This document shows, piece by piece, positions 29,449 to 29,584 of a DNA stretch of 29,584 nucleotides (its first letter is position 1; every line of letters starts with the position of its first letter). A program made the position numbers and the translations under genes. The notes below the pieces were generated by a model, which saw only the letters and a program-made list of their open reading frames with translations, was not told the DNA's origin and did not search any database. The stretch is from the IMG/VR virus record IMGVR_UViG_3300034684_000110, positions 1-29,584 of that record, one strand, 5' to 3'. Source of the stretch: a virus.

Positions 29449-29584
29449 TTATCCATGTAACGCGGTATGCCGGAGTTGAACCGGATTATGTTTATTGCAC
29501 GTCCGCGTGCCGTTACCGCATGTTAACTGTTTTAATGGGATACCGGCCGCCGTTATACCGTATCCCGGCAGCCGGCCTGTTCTA
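29449..29584 (-). CDS. possible C-terminal end of an upstream gene (partial)
   Basis: One minus-strand frame is open from the window edge to a stop at 29449 (44 codons), ending in NPVQLRHTALHG, 26 nt before the next start. It would fit a tightly packed gene end, but the stretch is repeat-rich and overlaps a tRNA-like fold, and there is no start in view. No family recognised. It may equally be non-coding. Confidence 0.3.
   Translation of the reverse strand, partial: RTGRLPGYGITAAGIPLKQLTCGNGTRTCNKHNPVQLRHTALHG
29461..29520 (-). other. tRNA-like fold with T-arm match
   Basis: On the minus strand TGCGGTA and TACCGCG can pair (seven pairs, one G-T) as an acceptor-like stem. Inside lie a 5-bp hairpin (GCACG/CGTGC) and an arm CCGG-TTCAACT-CCGG containing GGTTCAACTCC, an exact T-arm box. 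At 60 nt it is too short for a complete tRNA and has only two inner arms. It could be a tRNA remnant, a regulatory structure, or chance. Confidence 0.35.
29537..29566. repeat. inverted repeat at the right edge
   Basis: GGGATACCGG and CCGTATCCC pair over 9-10 bp with one bulge around an 11-nt loop. No T tract follows in either direction, so a terminator is unlikely. The unit GCCGTTA[TA]CCGYAT occurs twice (29510-29522 and 29549-29563). Upstream of a Mu-like transposase such repeats could be repressor or transposase sites; this is inference. Confidence 0.45.

Noticed and set aside
29461-29520. Calling this a tRNA gene
   Set aside because: Only 60 nt, with two inner arms and no anticodon arm of standard shape; kept only as a tRNA-like fold.
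1-29584. CRISPR array, rRNA, complete tRNA, reverse transcriptase, lysogeny repressor or phage attachment ends
   Set aside because: None was seen on either strand; the repressor and phage ends, if present, lie outside the window.

Overview
The window is almost entirely one integrated, Mu-like transposable phage with a contractile tail. Nearly every gene lies on the minus strand, so transcription runs from high to low coordinates. The families present (a MuA/MuB pair, GemA, a Mor-type activator, Mu gp27/gp28/gp29 packaging proteins, Mu I protease, Mu T capsid, DUF2586 sheath, Mu gp46/47/48 baseplate) identify a Mu relative. The strong AGGAGG-type ribosome binding sites, LL-H-type holin, LysM baseplate protein, DnaD-like protein and N-acetylmuramoyl-L-alanine amidase endolysin point to a Firmicutes host, probably Clostridia. 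Base composition is moderate and ATA is a common isoleucine codon. A genus cannot be assigned from the sequence alone.

Layout in transcription order: (1) 29584-29316, the right edge, holding repeats, a tRNA-like fold, a possible gene end and a small membrane peptide. (2) 29313-25222, the transposition module: MuA transposase, a small protein, MuB ATPase with an N-terminal HTH, two small proteins and a Gam-like protein, closed by a hairpin terminator. (3) 25200-23432, a replication module: DnaD-like protein, DnaC/DnaI-like helicase loader, a winged-helix protein and a Cys-rich small protein. (4) 23445-22764, GemA and Mor, followed by a palindrome and a strong terminator. (5) 22663-21625, LL-H holin and two small Mu-gp25/26-position proteins. 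(6) 21612-13158, packaging and head: small and large terminase, portal, MuF, protease with a nested scaffold, decoration protein, an amidase endolysin, capsid, head completion and morphogenesis proteins. (7) 13161-2711, tail: terminator-like protein, sheath, tube, tail chaperone with a -1 frameshift extension, tape measure, LysM hub protein, hub, spike-like protein, gp25-like protein, baseplate J and gp48-like protein. (8) 2697-1, tail fibres, ending in a protein with a formylglycine-generating-enzyme (FGE)/C-type-lectin-like fold that runs off the left edge.

The genes are tightly coupled, with many ATGA overlaps and gaps of 1-15 nt. The one clear plus-strand gene is a 61-residue membrane protein (9895-10080) with its own extended -10 promoter, set between the tail chaperone and the tape measure. 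It looks like a moron expressed from the prophage.

The points most worth a second look are: the FGE-fold fibre at the left edge, a candidate target of a diversity-generating retroelement lying outside the window; the plus-strand moron next to the tape measure; the AAATTTT frameshift signal in the tail chaperone; the phage-encoded primosome-like set in a transposing phage; and the palindrome plus terminator directly after mor. No lysogeny repressor, attachment end, reverse transcriptase, CRISPR array, rRNA or complete canonical tRNA is visible in the window.
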